A DNA stretch of 64,000 nucleotides from Psychrobacter sp. ANT_WB68. GTDB taxonomy: Bacteria; Pseudomonadota; Gammaproteobacteria; Pseudomonadales; Moraxellaceae. Every line of letters starts with the position of its first letter. The stretch's first letter is position 1. The stretch is from NCBI RefSeq assembly GCF_008369115.1, contig NZ_VOAZ01000002.1:682001-746000 (forward strand), in the 5' to 3' direction. A model generated the notes under the pieces. It had not been told where the DNA came from, did no database searches, and saw only the letters and a program-made list of their open reading frames with translations. The position numbers and the translations under genes are program-made. Below, one piece after another: positions 20,210 through 29,097 of this stretch.

Positions 20210-20911
20210 CTATTGCTTTTTGCTCATCTCAGATAACAAGTCAAGTTGTATCTCTTGTATTTCAGCGAGCCTGTCCCATTGATGCATTAAAAGGTGATCC
20301 AGCTTTTCATGCAAGTGTTGGATTTCAAGCTCGGCTTTTAAGTTAATTTGATAATCATTTTCTGAACGCAATCGGTCTTTGGTTTCTTGCCTATTTTGGC
20401 TCATCATAATCACAGGTGCTTGAATAGCAGCGATACAGGATAATATTAAATTTAATAGAATAAACGGGTAGGGATCAGCAGGACGGGCGACCATTACCAC
20501 GGTATTGACGATAATCCAAATGGCTAGAAAAATGGCAAAACAAATGAGAAATGTCCAACTACCACCAAAGGTTGCAATTTTATCTGCCAATCGTTCACCA
20601 AATGTCCATTCTTGGTCTAGGGTTGTATCAATATTTTTGGTGATAAGTTCATGCTGTTGCATACTTTTAATCAATTCAGATTCAAGATCTGTCACCTCAC
20701 CTTTTTCAGAACTTAGCGATGATTTGACATACTTCGTTCGATACTTACTTAAATCGGTTTGGCAAATATAATCTTTAGGCAAGCATTCGGGGAAATCATG
20801 TAAAATTTCTTCTGTGATTGCTTTTCGTACTGTGCCTATAGGGGTAAGGGTTTTTATAGGATAATTTTGTCCACAGACAATACAGTGATAAAAGCCATTT
20901 TTTTTAGTCAT
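20210..20911 (-). CDS. DUF1003 membrane protein, 233 aa
   Basis: The N-terminal part has CIVCGQNYP, a possible metal or redox Cys pair. The DUF1003 core holds ERLADKIATFGGSWTFLICF, a second helix FILLNLILSCIAAIQAPVIM, and MMSQNRQETKDR, all typical of this family. The C-terminus is a predicted coiled coil (LKAELEIQHLHEKLDHLL). DUF1003 proteins are small inner-membrane proteins of unknown function. ATG 20911 is preferred over the GTG two codons earlier. Confidence 0.8.
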   Translation of the reverse strand: MTKKNGFYHCIVCGQNYPIKTLTPIGTVRKAITEEILHDFPECLPKDYICQTDLSKYRTKYVKSSLSSEKGEVTDLESELIKSMQQHELITKNIDTTLDQEWTFGERLADKIATFGGSWTFLICFAIFLAIWIIVNTVVMVARPADPYPFILLNLILSCIAAIQAPVIMMSQNRQETKDRLRSENDYQINLKAELEIQHLHEKLDHLLMHQWDRLAEIQEIQLDLLSEMSKKQ

Positions 20912-21066
20912 AGTCACACTCTTTTATAGTCATTACCGTATTATTGCTTAGCGCTATCATTAAATAATGAACCAAGTCATTACAGTCACTCTATTTCATT
21001 ATTATCTAACGCAAGCAAAGAGTTTCTATAAAGCACTTTTTATAATACAGCTGTTTTATAATAAAA

Positions 21067-21723
21067 TTATTCACTAGGATCAGAACCGGGCGGAAAATCA
21101 TGACGGAGCTGAGCGACATTGGCAGCAGTGACTTTATCGGTAAATTTATTCAGATCACTATGCACATATTGAGTGACCGCTGCTATTTGCTCATCGTTCA
21201 TCATGTTGTGAAAGGAAGGCATACCGCGTAGACCATTCATCACAACACTAATAATATAATATTTTGATTGCATCTTACTGTTATCGGCAAGCGGCGGATA
21301 GTAACCCGCTCCTTGTGCACCCTTGCCATCTGGCATATGACAACCCGCACAAGAATCGTCATAGAGCTTTTTGCCGTTGGTCGTTATAAATCCCTTTTTA
21401 CCTTCAGAGCTATCTTCGAATTTTGTAAGCCATTTTTTCAGGCTAGCATCTTCTGCCATTGTTGGTATTGAGCTGATATCGACGATATTAGCTCTTGGCG
21501 ACCTAAGCGCCTCTTTGGACATATAGACGGCACCCCACGCGCCATTATTGCGACTGGCTTGATTATCAAAGACCATTTGTGTGGCTTGTTGCTGACTGGC
21601 AAGGGTGGCTGTTGTATGAGCGGTTTGGTCTTTTTTATATTGACTACAGCCAGATAACGCAACTGTAGCTCCGACACTCAATATCATTACTACAGCAAGT
21701 AGGTTTGATTTGCTCATATCCAT
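21067..21723 (-). CDS. Lipoprotein monoheme cytochrome c, 218 aa
   Basis: A lipoprotein signal with lipobox ALSGC, then a class I cytochrome c domain. The heme site is CAGCH (followed by MPDGKGAQGAGYYPPLAD) near residue 125, and MPSFHNMMND supplies the likely axial Met. Expected to be anchored in the periplasm as an electron acceptor. Start 21723 is chosen for AGAGG five bases upstream; the frame is open further to 21753. Last gene of the YceI-cytochrome-amine oxidase operon. Confidence 0.85.
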   Translation of the reverse strand: MDMSKSNLLAVVMILSVGATVALSGCSQYKKDQTAHTTATLASQQQATQMVFDNQASRNNGAWGAVYMSKEALRSPRANIVDISSIPTMAEDASLKKWLTKFEDSSEGKKGFITTNGKKLYDDSCAGCHMPDGKGAQGAGYYPPLADNSKMQSKYYIISVVMNGLRGMPSFHNMMNDEQIAAVTQYVHSDLNKFTDKVTAANVAQLRHDFPPGSDPSE

Positions 21724-21815
21724 GATGACCTCTGAATTTATTATTGTTATCACTATTTAAGTATTTTTACTAATCAACGCCACCAATCAATGCCGTTAAT
21801 CAACAACCACTCCGA

Positions 21816-23429
21816 CTAGACAAGCTTTTTTGCCTTTTGATGTAGTCGCTGAGCGGCATCCATGCCAGATAAAATTGCGCCTTCTTGCCATGCTGGGATA
21901 TGTGAGCAGTGTTCACCCGCCAGCACGATACGGTGATCAATCGCGCATAGCGTATCGTAGTACTGATTACGGCTCGATTCACTCCAGATACCATAGCAAC
22001 CGAGCGACCATGGAATACGATGCCAAGCGACCGAGGTTCCAGAGCGGAACTCTTTGGTATATTGCGGATGAATATGTTTGCCATACTGTAGTGCCGCATC
22101 AATACGCTCTTTTGGATTAAGGGTATTAAATTTATAAGAGGCTTCCCCAAATCCATAGGCGCCAAGTAGCACCCCTGAGCCTGTGGTAAACATATCGTGT
22201 GAGGGATAGGAGATTTGGGAGATGGGCATATCGGTATAGCTGATACCGCCATAAATCCACTCGTCTTCTTCCCAAAATCGGCGTTTGAACTCTAAACCTA
22301 CTTTATAAGAGGTGTCATAAGGGACCGCTGCCATCGCTTGCTTCATTGGTGCTGAGACGTTAATGTCAATCTGGGTCAATACCGACAATGGAATATTGCA
22401 AATACACCAGTCAGCACGCACGGTTTTAGTGGCGCCATCAGGATTGTTACTATTGCTGCTACTATCGACGTAATCAACAGTGACGCCGCTCTCATCTTGA
22501 TAAATCTTAGTGACTTTAGCGTTGAACCTAATCAGGTCTCGGCATTCGCGAGTGAAGGCATCACCGATTTTTCCCATCCCGCCGACAGGTTGGAACATCG
22601 CTGGTTGATGGTCATATATCGTATAGTTGCTATAAATATCTGACCACATGCCTGAATTTAATAGTTTGTTCATCGGTATCGGTGTCGAGGGCTTAGCATC
22701 AGGCATGAGCCCGCCACCCGGATAAACGCTATAACCACGATGCTTGCTGGTTTCATGGCTCTTAACATAGCGATAATTATTATCAAGGACACCCCAACCT
22801 TTTAAGCCTTCTAATAGCTTTTCTTTGTCCTCTTTACTGACTGTCTTATCCAGGCTACCGGTATTAACCGCTTTAGATAATAGCTCTGAGACATAACCGC
22901 GGATATCGCTTTGTACCTCGCCTAAGCGCTGCGGTGCGCCATTAAAATGGCTGGTACGGTGCAAATAGGCGCGGTCATTAGTTTGTATAAAGGGCTGTAA
23001 TGCCACACCGAATTTTTTACAATAATGGAATACCGCATAATGATGCACCGGTAGCCGCCATGGCCCACCGTTAAAGTAGTTGCCTTTTTTAAAGTCACAA
23101 GTTACCTCGCCGCCACCAAGCTCGGTATATTTATCACCTGCGTTTAGTGTCCAACTGCGCCCACCACCGCGATTTTGAAACTCAAGAACCGTCACTTTAT
23201 AGCCAGCTTTACGTAGCTCATAAGCAGCGGTGAGCCCGCCCAATCCTGCGCCAAGTATCACAATGCTCGCACCAGCAGGCGCACCCTTTAAATCCATCTC
23301 TTTTTTAAAGCTAGATTCAGAAGCAAACCCTAACGTAGTCATCGCTTGATACATTGCAGTCGCTCCTGCGGTCTTACCAATCATTGACAGCAGTTGCCGG
23401 CGTGTGGGCGATTGAAGCATATCATTCAT
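21816..23429 (-). CDS. Tat-exported flavin amine oxidase, 537 aa
   Basis: An FAD-dependent amine oxidase of the monoamine/polyamine type. The N-terminus SPTRRQLLSMIGKTAGATA is a twin-arginine signal. The FAD fold has VILGAGLGGLTAAYELRKAG near residues 57-76 and NRGGGRSWTL near 87-96; C-terminal LAGEHCSHIPAWQEGAILSG closes the FAD site. Being periplasmic and between two cytochrome c genes, it probably passes electrons to cytochromes rather than only to oxygen. The amine substrate cannot be told from sequence. Confidence 0.85.
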   Translation of the reverse strand: MNDMLQSPTRRQLLSMIGKTAGATAMYQAMTTLGFASESSFKKEMDLKGAPAGASIVILGAGLGGLTAAYELRKAGYKVTVLEFQNRGGGRSWTLNAGDKYTELGGGEVTCDFKKGNYFNGGPWRLPVHHYAVFHYCKKFGVALQPFIQTNDRAYLHRTSHFNGAPQRLGEVQSDIRGYVSELLSKAVNTGSLDKTVSKEDKEKLLEGLKGWGVLDNNYRYVKSHETSKHRGYSVYPGGGLMPDAKPSTPIPMNKLLNSGMWSDIYSNYTIYDHQPAMFQPVGGMGKIGDAFTRECRDLIRFNAKVTKIYQDESGVTVDYVDSSSNSNNPDGATKTVRADWCICNIPLSVLTQIDINVSAPMKQAMAAVPYDTSYKVGLEFKRRFWEEDEWIYGGISYTDMPISQISYPSHDMFTTGSGVLLGAYGFGEASYKFNTLNPKERIDAALQYGKHIHPQYTKEFRSGTSVAWHRIPWSLGCYGIWSESSRNQYYDTLCAIDHRIVLAGEHCSHIPAWQEGAILSGMDAAQRLHQKAKKLV

Positions 23430-23505
23430 TTTATTATCCTTATTATAGAACCGTCATCCATGACATCAGGTAGTAATAGCTGGATTAATAGTGGGGTTAA
23501 TAGCA

Positions 23506-24861
23506 CTACTTTAAGATGTGTTTGACGTCAGCAGCACTCACATTACTACTTGGTAAACCACCGAAATTTATCCGCACGTAATTGGTAATACTGGCAATCT
23601 GCGCATGAGTTAATTCTTTCTCAAAGCCGGGCATTTTGGGTGCTGTGTTTAACGCACCTTTAGCACCATACGCAATGACATTAATGAGCGCGTCTGGCTT
23701 AATGCGGCGAATACTACTCAGTCCTACGATAGAAGCGTAACGAGCATCGGGCTGCGCGTATCCATCTACCCCGTGACAGCTCCCACAGGCAGCAAGATAT
23801 AGCGCTTTTGGTGAGTTGCGGTCGTTATTGAAATCAGCATTAGTCGCTTTTGCCTTTGCTAAATAGTCTTTTTGCTCGATTAAATTGTAGGTAATAGAAC
23901 GACTTACTGGGTTTGGCAGTCGTGACGTATCTACGGGTATCACATAATCGTCCGTCTTGATGATAGGGACGACTTTTAGATAAGCAGCCATTGCGCTTAG
24001 GTCTTCATCGCTGAGATAGCGTGTACTGTGGGCGACGGCTTCAGCCATTGGTCCACCCGCATAAGCCCGTTTATCCAGCAAACCGGTACGTAGATAAGTG
24101 GCGATATCACTTTCGCTCCAACGCCCTATACCACTGTCATTATCTGGGGTGATATTGGGCGCATACCACTTACCAAGCGGCGCGCCAGATAAATACTTGT
24201 CTTTATCAAGACCTTGCGTGAGGTTGCGCGGGGTGTGACAAGTGCCACAATGTTCTAAGTTATTCACCAGATATTCACCGCGTTGCTGAGTTTGGGTGAG
24301 ACCTGTACGGTTCTCTGTAGAAGGTACATTAATCACATTCCAAGCCAACATTAGAGTGCGAATATTTAAGGGGAAGGGCAATCTAGTAGTTTTTTCAGGT
24401 GACTCCTCTACTAGAGGTACAGTTTGAAAGTAGGCAAATAACGCACTGATATCCGCATCAGCCATCCCATGATAAGACGGATATGGCATCGCAGGATAAA
24501 GCTGATGCGTGGGTGCACGACCTTTTTGCAGGGCTTTTTTAAAGTCAGTTTCAGTATAGTTGCCGATACCATAACGTTGAGAGGGTGTGATATTGGTTGA
24601 GTAAATATTACCAATCGGTGTTTCAATCGCGACGCCACCGCTATAGTCATCGCGATGACACGCCATACAATCAGCAGTACGGGCAATATAGGCGCCGCGA
24701 TTGGCCAAATCGCTATTTAAGGGGCTTACATTAGGTAAGTTAGTAGCGGGGCTGATATTGAATAGGCTCGTCGCATGAGGTAAATGTGAGCTATCAGCCA
24801 TGACAGCGCTGGAAGCCATAATAAGCGTAAGTGCTGATAACATTATAGGATTTGGCTTCAT
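23506..24861 (-). CDS. Triheme cytochrome c (dehydrogenase electron-transfer subunit type), 451 aa
   Basis: Sec signal peptide, then three cytochrome c domains with heme sites CMACH near residue 63, CGTCH near 208 and CGSCH near 362. The arrangement resembles the cytochrome subunits of membrane-bound alcohol/gluconate dehydrogenases. It is 76 bases upstream of the amine oxidase gene in the same operon and is the natural partner for electron transfer from that flavoenzyme to the respiratory chain. No C-terminal membrane anchor was seen. Confidence 0.88.
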   Translation of the reverse strand: MKPNPIMLSALTLIMASSAVMADSSHLPHATSLFNISPATNLPNVSPLNSDLANRGAYIARTADCMACHRDDYSGGVAIETPIGNIYSTNITPSQRYGIGNYTETDFKKALQKGRAPTHQLYPAMPYPSYHGMADADISALFAYFQTVPLVEESPEKTTRLPFPLNIRTLMLAWNVINVPSTENRTGLTQTQQRGEYLVNNLEHCGTCHTPRNLTQGLDKDKYLSGAPLGKWYAPNITPDNDSGIGRWSESDIATYLRTGLLDKRAYAGGPMAEAVAHSTRYLSDEDLSAMAAYLKVVPIIKTDDYVIPVDTSRLPNPVSRSITYNLIEQKDYLAKAKATNADFNNDRNSPKALYLAACGSCHGVDGYAQPDARYASIVGLSSIRRIKPDALINVIAYGAKGALNTAPKMPGFEKELTHAQIASITNYVRINFGGLPSSNVSAADVKHILK

Positions 24862-24949
24862 AATATACTCACAAGGCTAGGAAAACTCATTTTTAATTGT
24901 TTTAGCTATGACTTTTTGACACGTTTATTGCTTATCGAAGCTAAAAAGA

Positions 24950-25564
24950 CTACTGTTTAGCCGCTTCAACTTGAATGTTTAAAGTCAGGTTTTTAGTCAT
25001 TCCAAATAAGACGTATTTTTTGATATTCCACTGAGTACGGTCAATGGTGGCAGTAAAACTGCCACCACATACCGTTCTATTAAGTGGGGAACTCAGATAG
25101 CAATTAAATTTGGTTGCCAGTAAGCTAATAGGGTGGGTCTGACCGTTTAAGGTGAGTTTGCCATCCACTCGTGTGACTTTTGGGTTTTCTTTGTCAGAGG
25201 TGAAATGCCATTTGGTAGATTCAAAATGAGCCAATGGAAATTGTTCCATATTAAAAAAATCAGGCCCCATCAGTTTAAGAGTGAATCCTTTATTGGCTGT
25301 AGTTAAAGATTTTATGGGAATAATAAGTGAGATATCACCGGTTTTTGCGCTCGGGTCATACTGGAGTATTCCCGTCACATTATAGAAGCCGCCAGTGGTG
25401 GCAGAGGTTTTGAGGTGGTCAATAGCGAAGCGTACGTTGGAGGTGTCAGGCTCAATTTTATAGGTAGCGGCATGGCTACTAACCGTAAAACCTATCAGAA
25501 ATAATAGTGTCCCTAATGGCGTGCAGTAACGTAATACGGCTAGGTCAAATAGAAATTGACTCAT
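24950..25564 (-). CDS. YceI-family periplasmic protein, 204 aa
   Basis: A signal region ends near SHAATYKIEPD. The mature protein has the YceI lipocalin-like pattern: YKIEPDTSNVRFAIDHL, DPSAKTGDISLIIPIKSL, LMGPDFFNMEQFPLAHFEST, and GKLTLNGQTHPISLLATKF. YceI proteins bind isoprenoid lipids or quinones. First gene of the operon with two cytochromes c and an amine oxidase, where a quinone-linked role would make sense; this is inference. Confidence 0.88.
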   Translation of the reverse strand: MSQFLFDLAVLRYCTPLGTLLFLIGFTVSSHAATYKIEPDTSNVRFAIDHLKTSATTGGFYNVTGILQYDPSAKTGDISLIIPIKSLTTANKGFTLKLMGPDFFNMEQFPLAHFESTKWHFTSDKENPKVTRVDGKLTLNGQTHPISLLATKFNCYLSSPLNRTVCGGSFTATIDRTQWNIKKYVLFGMTKNLTLNIQVEAAKQ

Positions 25565-25934
25565 GACAACATTCCTTTGTTGTGTGATCTTATTTATGAC
25601 ACGCTTTTTAAAATTTTACTAGCCCTGTCCTATTAAAATGAATACAAAGGTTACTATCTACATTAGATAAACAAGTAGGTTGTTAATTGAAGGTTACTCA
25701 TATTATGCCCAACAGTTAATTAGGTCGGGCAGTTAAACGATGTTTCATAAATCAAGCAATAATGATGTCCAGCATTTACGCGCTTATTTGGCTCATTACA
25801 ATACTTTATTAAGTGACGGGACTAAATAAATAGTAGGTATGGTCAAGCTTAAAACACCTATTAAGTAACGGATGTGATTTTTTGAACCATAAGCCAATAC
25901 ATCACATCATGCATTCCTATCTCTATCATCATAA
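25565..25934. other. Intergenic, no gene seen
   Basis: Upstream region of the yceI operon. A+T-rich, no ORF of note; presumably contains the operon promoter. A triple half-site lies at its far end (25935-25962). Confidence 0.4.
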
Positions 25935-25962
25935 CTTAACCTGGCGTTAAGATAGCGTTAAG
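25935..25962. promoter_or_regulatory. Three TTAA half-sites at 11-bp spacing
   Basis: CTTAAC (25935-25940), GTTAAG (25946-25951) and GTTAAG (25957-25962) are each separated by exactly five bases. Direct repeats of this type are bound by PmrA/QseB-like OmpR-family regulators. The site lies about 370 bases upstream of yceI and 50 bases past the end of the VIT1-type gene. Confidence 0.45.
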
Positions 25963-26011
25963 GTGAAGGGCTGTGTGAAGGAATCATAGTGTTTTAGGGA
26001 TAAGAAGTGCT

Positions 26012-26710
26012 CTAGACAGCCACACCAAATAGTCGTCCAATCAATGACGTCGCTACCATCGCTAGCACACCCCAAATAACCACCCGAGCAGTAGCAGGAA
26101 TAACAGGTGCACCGCCCAAGCGAGCCGAGATTATCCCAAGTAGTGCTAAGCCTACTATCGTCAAAGTCGCGAGTGACCAAACCAGTGTTTGTGCTGGCAA
26201 CAGCAGAATACCAATAATCGGCAATATTGCGCCAGCAATGAATGATAATCCAGAAGCAACTGACGCATGAATCGGCTTAGCTTGACTCAGATCTGTTAAG
26301 CCAATCTCATCTCGGGCATGAGCCTCAAGGGCATCATGCTCGGTCAAAGCCACAGCAACTTGATGAGCCAATACGTGATCCAGTCCCCGTGTCTCATAAA
26401 TTTTTGTCAGCTCAATAAGCTCACGCTCTGAGTTATGAGTCAGTTCATGCCGCTCTTTATCCAAATCCGCCTTTTCGGTATCTGCTTGAGACGATACTGA
26501 AATATACTCTCCAGCCGCCATCGATAACGCACCCGCGGTCAATGCTGCCATTCCTGTTAATAGCAATGTTTGACTACTTGTACTTGCTGCAGCCACACCG
26601 ACTAATAGACTGGCGGTTGAAATCAATCCATCATTTGCACCCAGGACTGCCGCCCTTAACCAATGATTGCGATTGCTTAAATGTATTTCATCATGAATAG
26701 AGTGCTGCAT
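26012..26710 (-). CDS. VIT1/CCC1-family iron/manganese transporter, 232 aa
   Basis: Membrane protein of the vacuolar-iron-transporter family. The N-terminal helix reads LRAAVLGANDGLISTASLLV, the family hallmark; ALSMAAGEYISVSSQADTE follows; the cytosolic metal-binding helical segment (EKADLDKERHELTHNSEREL) is rich in acidic residues. Three further helices are at the C-terminus. It exports or stores Fe2+/Mn2+. ATG 26710 is chosen because GAGGGT lies four bases upstream; a TTG at 26722 extends the frame. Confidence 0.9.
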   Translation of the reverse strand: MQHSIHDEIHLSNRNHWLRAAVLGANDGLISTASLLVGVAAASTSSQTLLLTGMAALTAGALSMAAGEYISVSSQADTEKADLDKERHELTHNSERELIELTKIYETRGLDHVLAHQVAVALTEHDALEAHARDEIGLTDLSQAKPIHASVASGLSFIAGAILPIIGILLLPAQTLVWSLATLTIVGLALLGIISARLGGAPVIPATARVVIWGVLAMVATSLIGRLFGVAV

Positions 26711-26816
26711 AGATACCCTCAAACGGTGTCGACATAGATTTTAATATACTAGTGTAGCTTATAATTTCACATCAATTTAGACAACTTGATAAAGATTAAT
26801 ACCATTTCATATATAG

Positions 26817-27500
26817 TCACTTAGCTTGTTTTAGCGCCACTAATCGATAGGTCATCAGTACAAAGACTGTCGTTTGACTAGCTGCATAAAATAACAATAG
26901 AGGCAGCGCTCGACTGTCTGAGCCTACCATAAATACATGAATGCTAATAAACATATAAGCCAAAAAGGTCAGAAAGTGTAGCCAGCGCCATGCTGATTGT
27001 CCAATATACTTCTTAATATAAAAGCTAAAAGCGCAGATGAATAATAGCCAAAACCCCAATTGTCCTAATGCAACGCCCACACGCTCAGTTTGGAAACCAA
27101 AAGGCAGTAAAATTTGCCATAAGTTAAGATTTAAGAAATTATCTGCTAATAAGATACCCGCATGGAACGCGGCAAAACCCACTGCTATCAGACTTAAATA
27201 CTGATGTAAGGCAAATACTCGTGCCATATTAAAATGCTTGCCTAAACGAGTGCTGAGCAATAAACCAAAAACGACTGCCAGCCAAAATAACGTATAAGCG
27301 ATAACACCACTTGCCCGTGATAAATACCAGAAATGTTTATCCGTGGCTGTCAGTAGCTGAGAAACGGTCTCTCCCCAAGTTAACAACGCATAGCTGCCGA
27401 TCCCGATAGCAATGCTTAAGATTAAGCCAATCGATAGCACTTTAGTAAGAAGGGTTGTATTGGAAGCAGTATGACTGCTGGCAGGGTTATCGGTGTGCAT
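26817..27500 (-). CDS. Ferric-reductase-like transmembrane protein, 227 aa
   Basis: Six predicted membrane helices with the ferric reductase-like heme-binding pattern: HFWYLSRASGVIAYTLFW, ALHQYLSLIAVGFAAFHAGI, and WRWLHFLTFLAYMFISIHVF, giving paired His residues for two b-hemes. There is no cytoplasmic FAD/NAD domain, so it is a stand-alone heme membrane unit, as in MsrQ-like proteins. Last gene of the PepSY-ApbE operon; the start has AGGAG eight bases upstream. Probably moves electrons across the inner membrane. Confidence 0.82.
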   Translation of the reverse strand: MHTDNPASSHTASNTTLLTKVLSIGLILSIAIGIGSYALLTWGETVSQLLTATDKHFWYLSRASGVIAYTLFWLAVVFGLLLSTRLGKHFNMARVFALHQYLSLIAVGFAAFHAGILLADNFLNLNLWQILLPFGFQTERVGVALGQLGFWLLFICAFSFYIKKYIGQSAWRWLHFLTFLAYMFISIHVFMVGSDSRALPLLLFYAASQTTVFVLMTYRLVALKQAK

Positions 27501-27566
27501 GGCTATGCTCCTATGAATGATGGCTTTACTTAATGTATTGATATCTAGCGCCTGTAACGTGGTCAG

Positions 27567-28715
27567 TTAACCAGCAATCAAGTGTGGCTGTACTAAATTT
27601 GGCTGTACTAAGCTTGGGCGCATGGCAGAGGTCACCAACACTTTGTTATTCGTATCGATTAAGAGCGCAGCAATATCATGTTTATTAAGCCATGCCATCG
27701 CCTCTGTAACGCCAAGAAGCACGCAGTATTTTGCGTAGACCTCTGCGATTAGCGTATCTGTGGCAAGTACGGTAGCGGTTAGGATATCACTGCCTACTGG
27801 ACGAGAATAATGAGGGTGGATTAAATGGTGTTGCCAACGACCGTCGTGCCACCAGCGACGATAGTCTTGCCCAGATGTGGCGACAGCACCAGAGCTAAGG
27901 GCAAGAATGGCGACATCTTCTTCCTCTTGAATGTGTTCACTATTAGAAAAGTAAGGTTTGGCAATAGCAACTCCCCAAATAATTGGTTTATCTATTCGGT
28001 GTTTTGGAACGCCAATCGCGATATCTCCACCCATATCTACTAAGCAAGGAAGTTGCCAGTCATGAACGTGGCTAATATGCTCAGCCAGTTGCATGGCGCA
28101 CCAGCCTTTGACGTAACCATTCAAATCCAGCGCCATTCCCGCTGGCAGGTATACTTGATGCTTTCCATCAGCTAACTGGCGCAGCTGAATACGTCCTATC
28201 TGCTGACTGTCATTGCTCGCCCTAGGGATATCTTGCAAGCTTGCACTGGTATTTAAGGTCATATTTGAGGATGTATTTGAGCTAATCTTCGAGCCAGTCA
28301 TGGGCGCGGATGGCATAGACATTTTGGGTAAAGTCTCAAATGAATATTTGTAGCCAGTATCCCAAAGTTCTTTCAGTAAAGTCGGAGTTACCAAACCTTG
28401 AGTCTTTGAGGTAAAGTGAATCGCGCGCTGTAAAACCTCGAATAATTCTGGGCTCACCTTAATCCATTGGTTGGTTTGGTTATTCAGTTGCATCAGCTCA
28501 CTGGTCTCATCAAAACGACTGAAAATTTGTTCCCATTGCGCTATGCGTTTTTGAACATCACTTGTTAGCAAAGCAATCTGTTGATCTATTACTATCTGTG
28601 AATAACGCGGGTTAAGCCTTGTGGTATTTAAGTTGATTTGAATATGACAACCCATGGCGAATAGTTTAATCGTTGCCAGCTCAGATGTGTTTTTATTGGG
28701 CATATTGGTTTTCAT
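27567..28715 (-). CDS. apbE: ApbE-type FAD:protein FMN transferase, 382 aa
   Basis: ApbE attaches FMN to Thr/Ser of target proteins. Motifs: FAMGCHIQINL near residue 19, FSRFDETSELMQLN, DLNGYVKGWCA, VDMGGDIAIG and ALSSGAVATSGQDYRRW near 270. The His-Pro segment HHLIHPHYSRPV and ATDTLIAEVYAK contribute the metal and flavin site. Oddities: no signal peptide or lipobox, although most ApbE proteins are periplasmic; a Ser/Thr/Asn-rich insertion near residues 125-165; and a C-terminal repeat of LVQP. It lies between a small membrane protein and the ferric-reductase-like gene. Confidence 0.85.
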   Translation of the reverse strand: MKTNMPNKNTSELATIKLFAMGCHIQINLNTTRLNPRYSQIVIDQQIALLTSDVQKRIAQWEQIFSRFDETSELMQLNNQTNQWIKVSPELFEVLQRAIHFTSKTQGLVTPTLLKELWDTGYKYSFETLPKMSMPSAPMTGSKISSNTSSNMTLNTSASLQDIPRASNDSQQIGRIQLRQLADGKHQVYLPAGMALDLNGYVKGWCAMQLAEHISHVHDWQLPCLVDMGGDIAIGVPKHRIDKPIIWGVAIAKPYFSNSEHIQEEEDVAILALSSGAVATSGQDYRRWWHDGRWQHHLIHPHYSRPVGSDILTATVLATDTLIAEVYAKYCVLLGVTEAMAWLNKHDIAALLIDTNNKVLVTSAMRPSLVQPNLVQPHLIAG

Positions 28716-28770
28716 TTGCCATTTCCTTTACCACAAACTTAAATTCAGTCACCGTTAACTTCCTCTTCAC

Positions 28771-29097
28771 TTATTGAGAAGAACGTGTACGGGCGACCAC
28801 TCTTATTGCCTGGGCAGGCTCTACTTCATTGACCTGTCGCAACTGGCTGATATCAACGATGGGCATTGGCTCAACAGCCATCTCGCTATTCTGAGAGACG
28901 GTAGTACTCAACAAAGCGGTATCTATAGCTGGCGTATCTGTCTCTTGATTGAGTAATACTAGCCATCCCGCCATCGTGCCTGCAATCGAGACAATCATAA
29001 TGCTGCTCTTAAGAGTGACAAAAGGATCTGCTTTTTTAACAGCTTTAGTAGTGGCTATATTAAGGCCTTTAGCCTGATGTGATTTGGTATTAGTCAT
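28771..29097 (-). CDS. Small single-pass membrane protein of unknown function, 108 aa
   Basis: A basic cytoplasmic N-terminus, one helix (SSIMIVSIAGTMAGWLVLL near residues 35-53), then a periplasmic tail rich in Ser, Val and Pro, ending VVARTRSSQ. The start MMTNTK overlaps the stop of the upstream PepSY gene by eight bases, with GAGGATAG as ribosome site inside that gene, so translation is probably coupled. I know no family. The operon suggests a role with the PepSY and heme proteins. Confidence 0.65.
   Translation of the reverse strand: MTNTKSHQAKGLNIATTKAVKKADPFVTLKSSIMIVSIAGTMAGWLVLLNQETDTPAIDTALLSTTVSQNSEMAVEPMPIVDISQLRQVNEVEPAQAIRVVARTRSSQ

Noticed and set aside
21733-21760. ATTATTGTTATCACT stretch upstream of the lipoprotein cytochrome c, similar to half of the 45654 repeat
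   Set aside because: Only one arm is present and it lies between operon genes; not enough for a Fur site.
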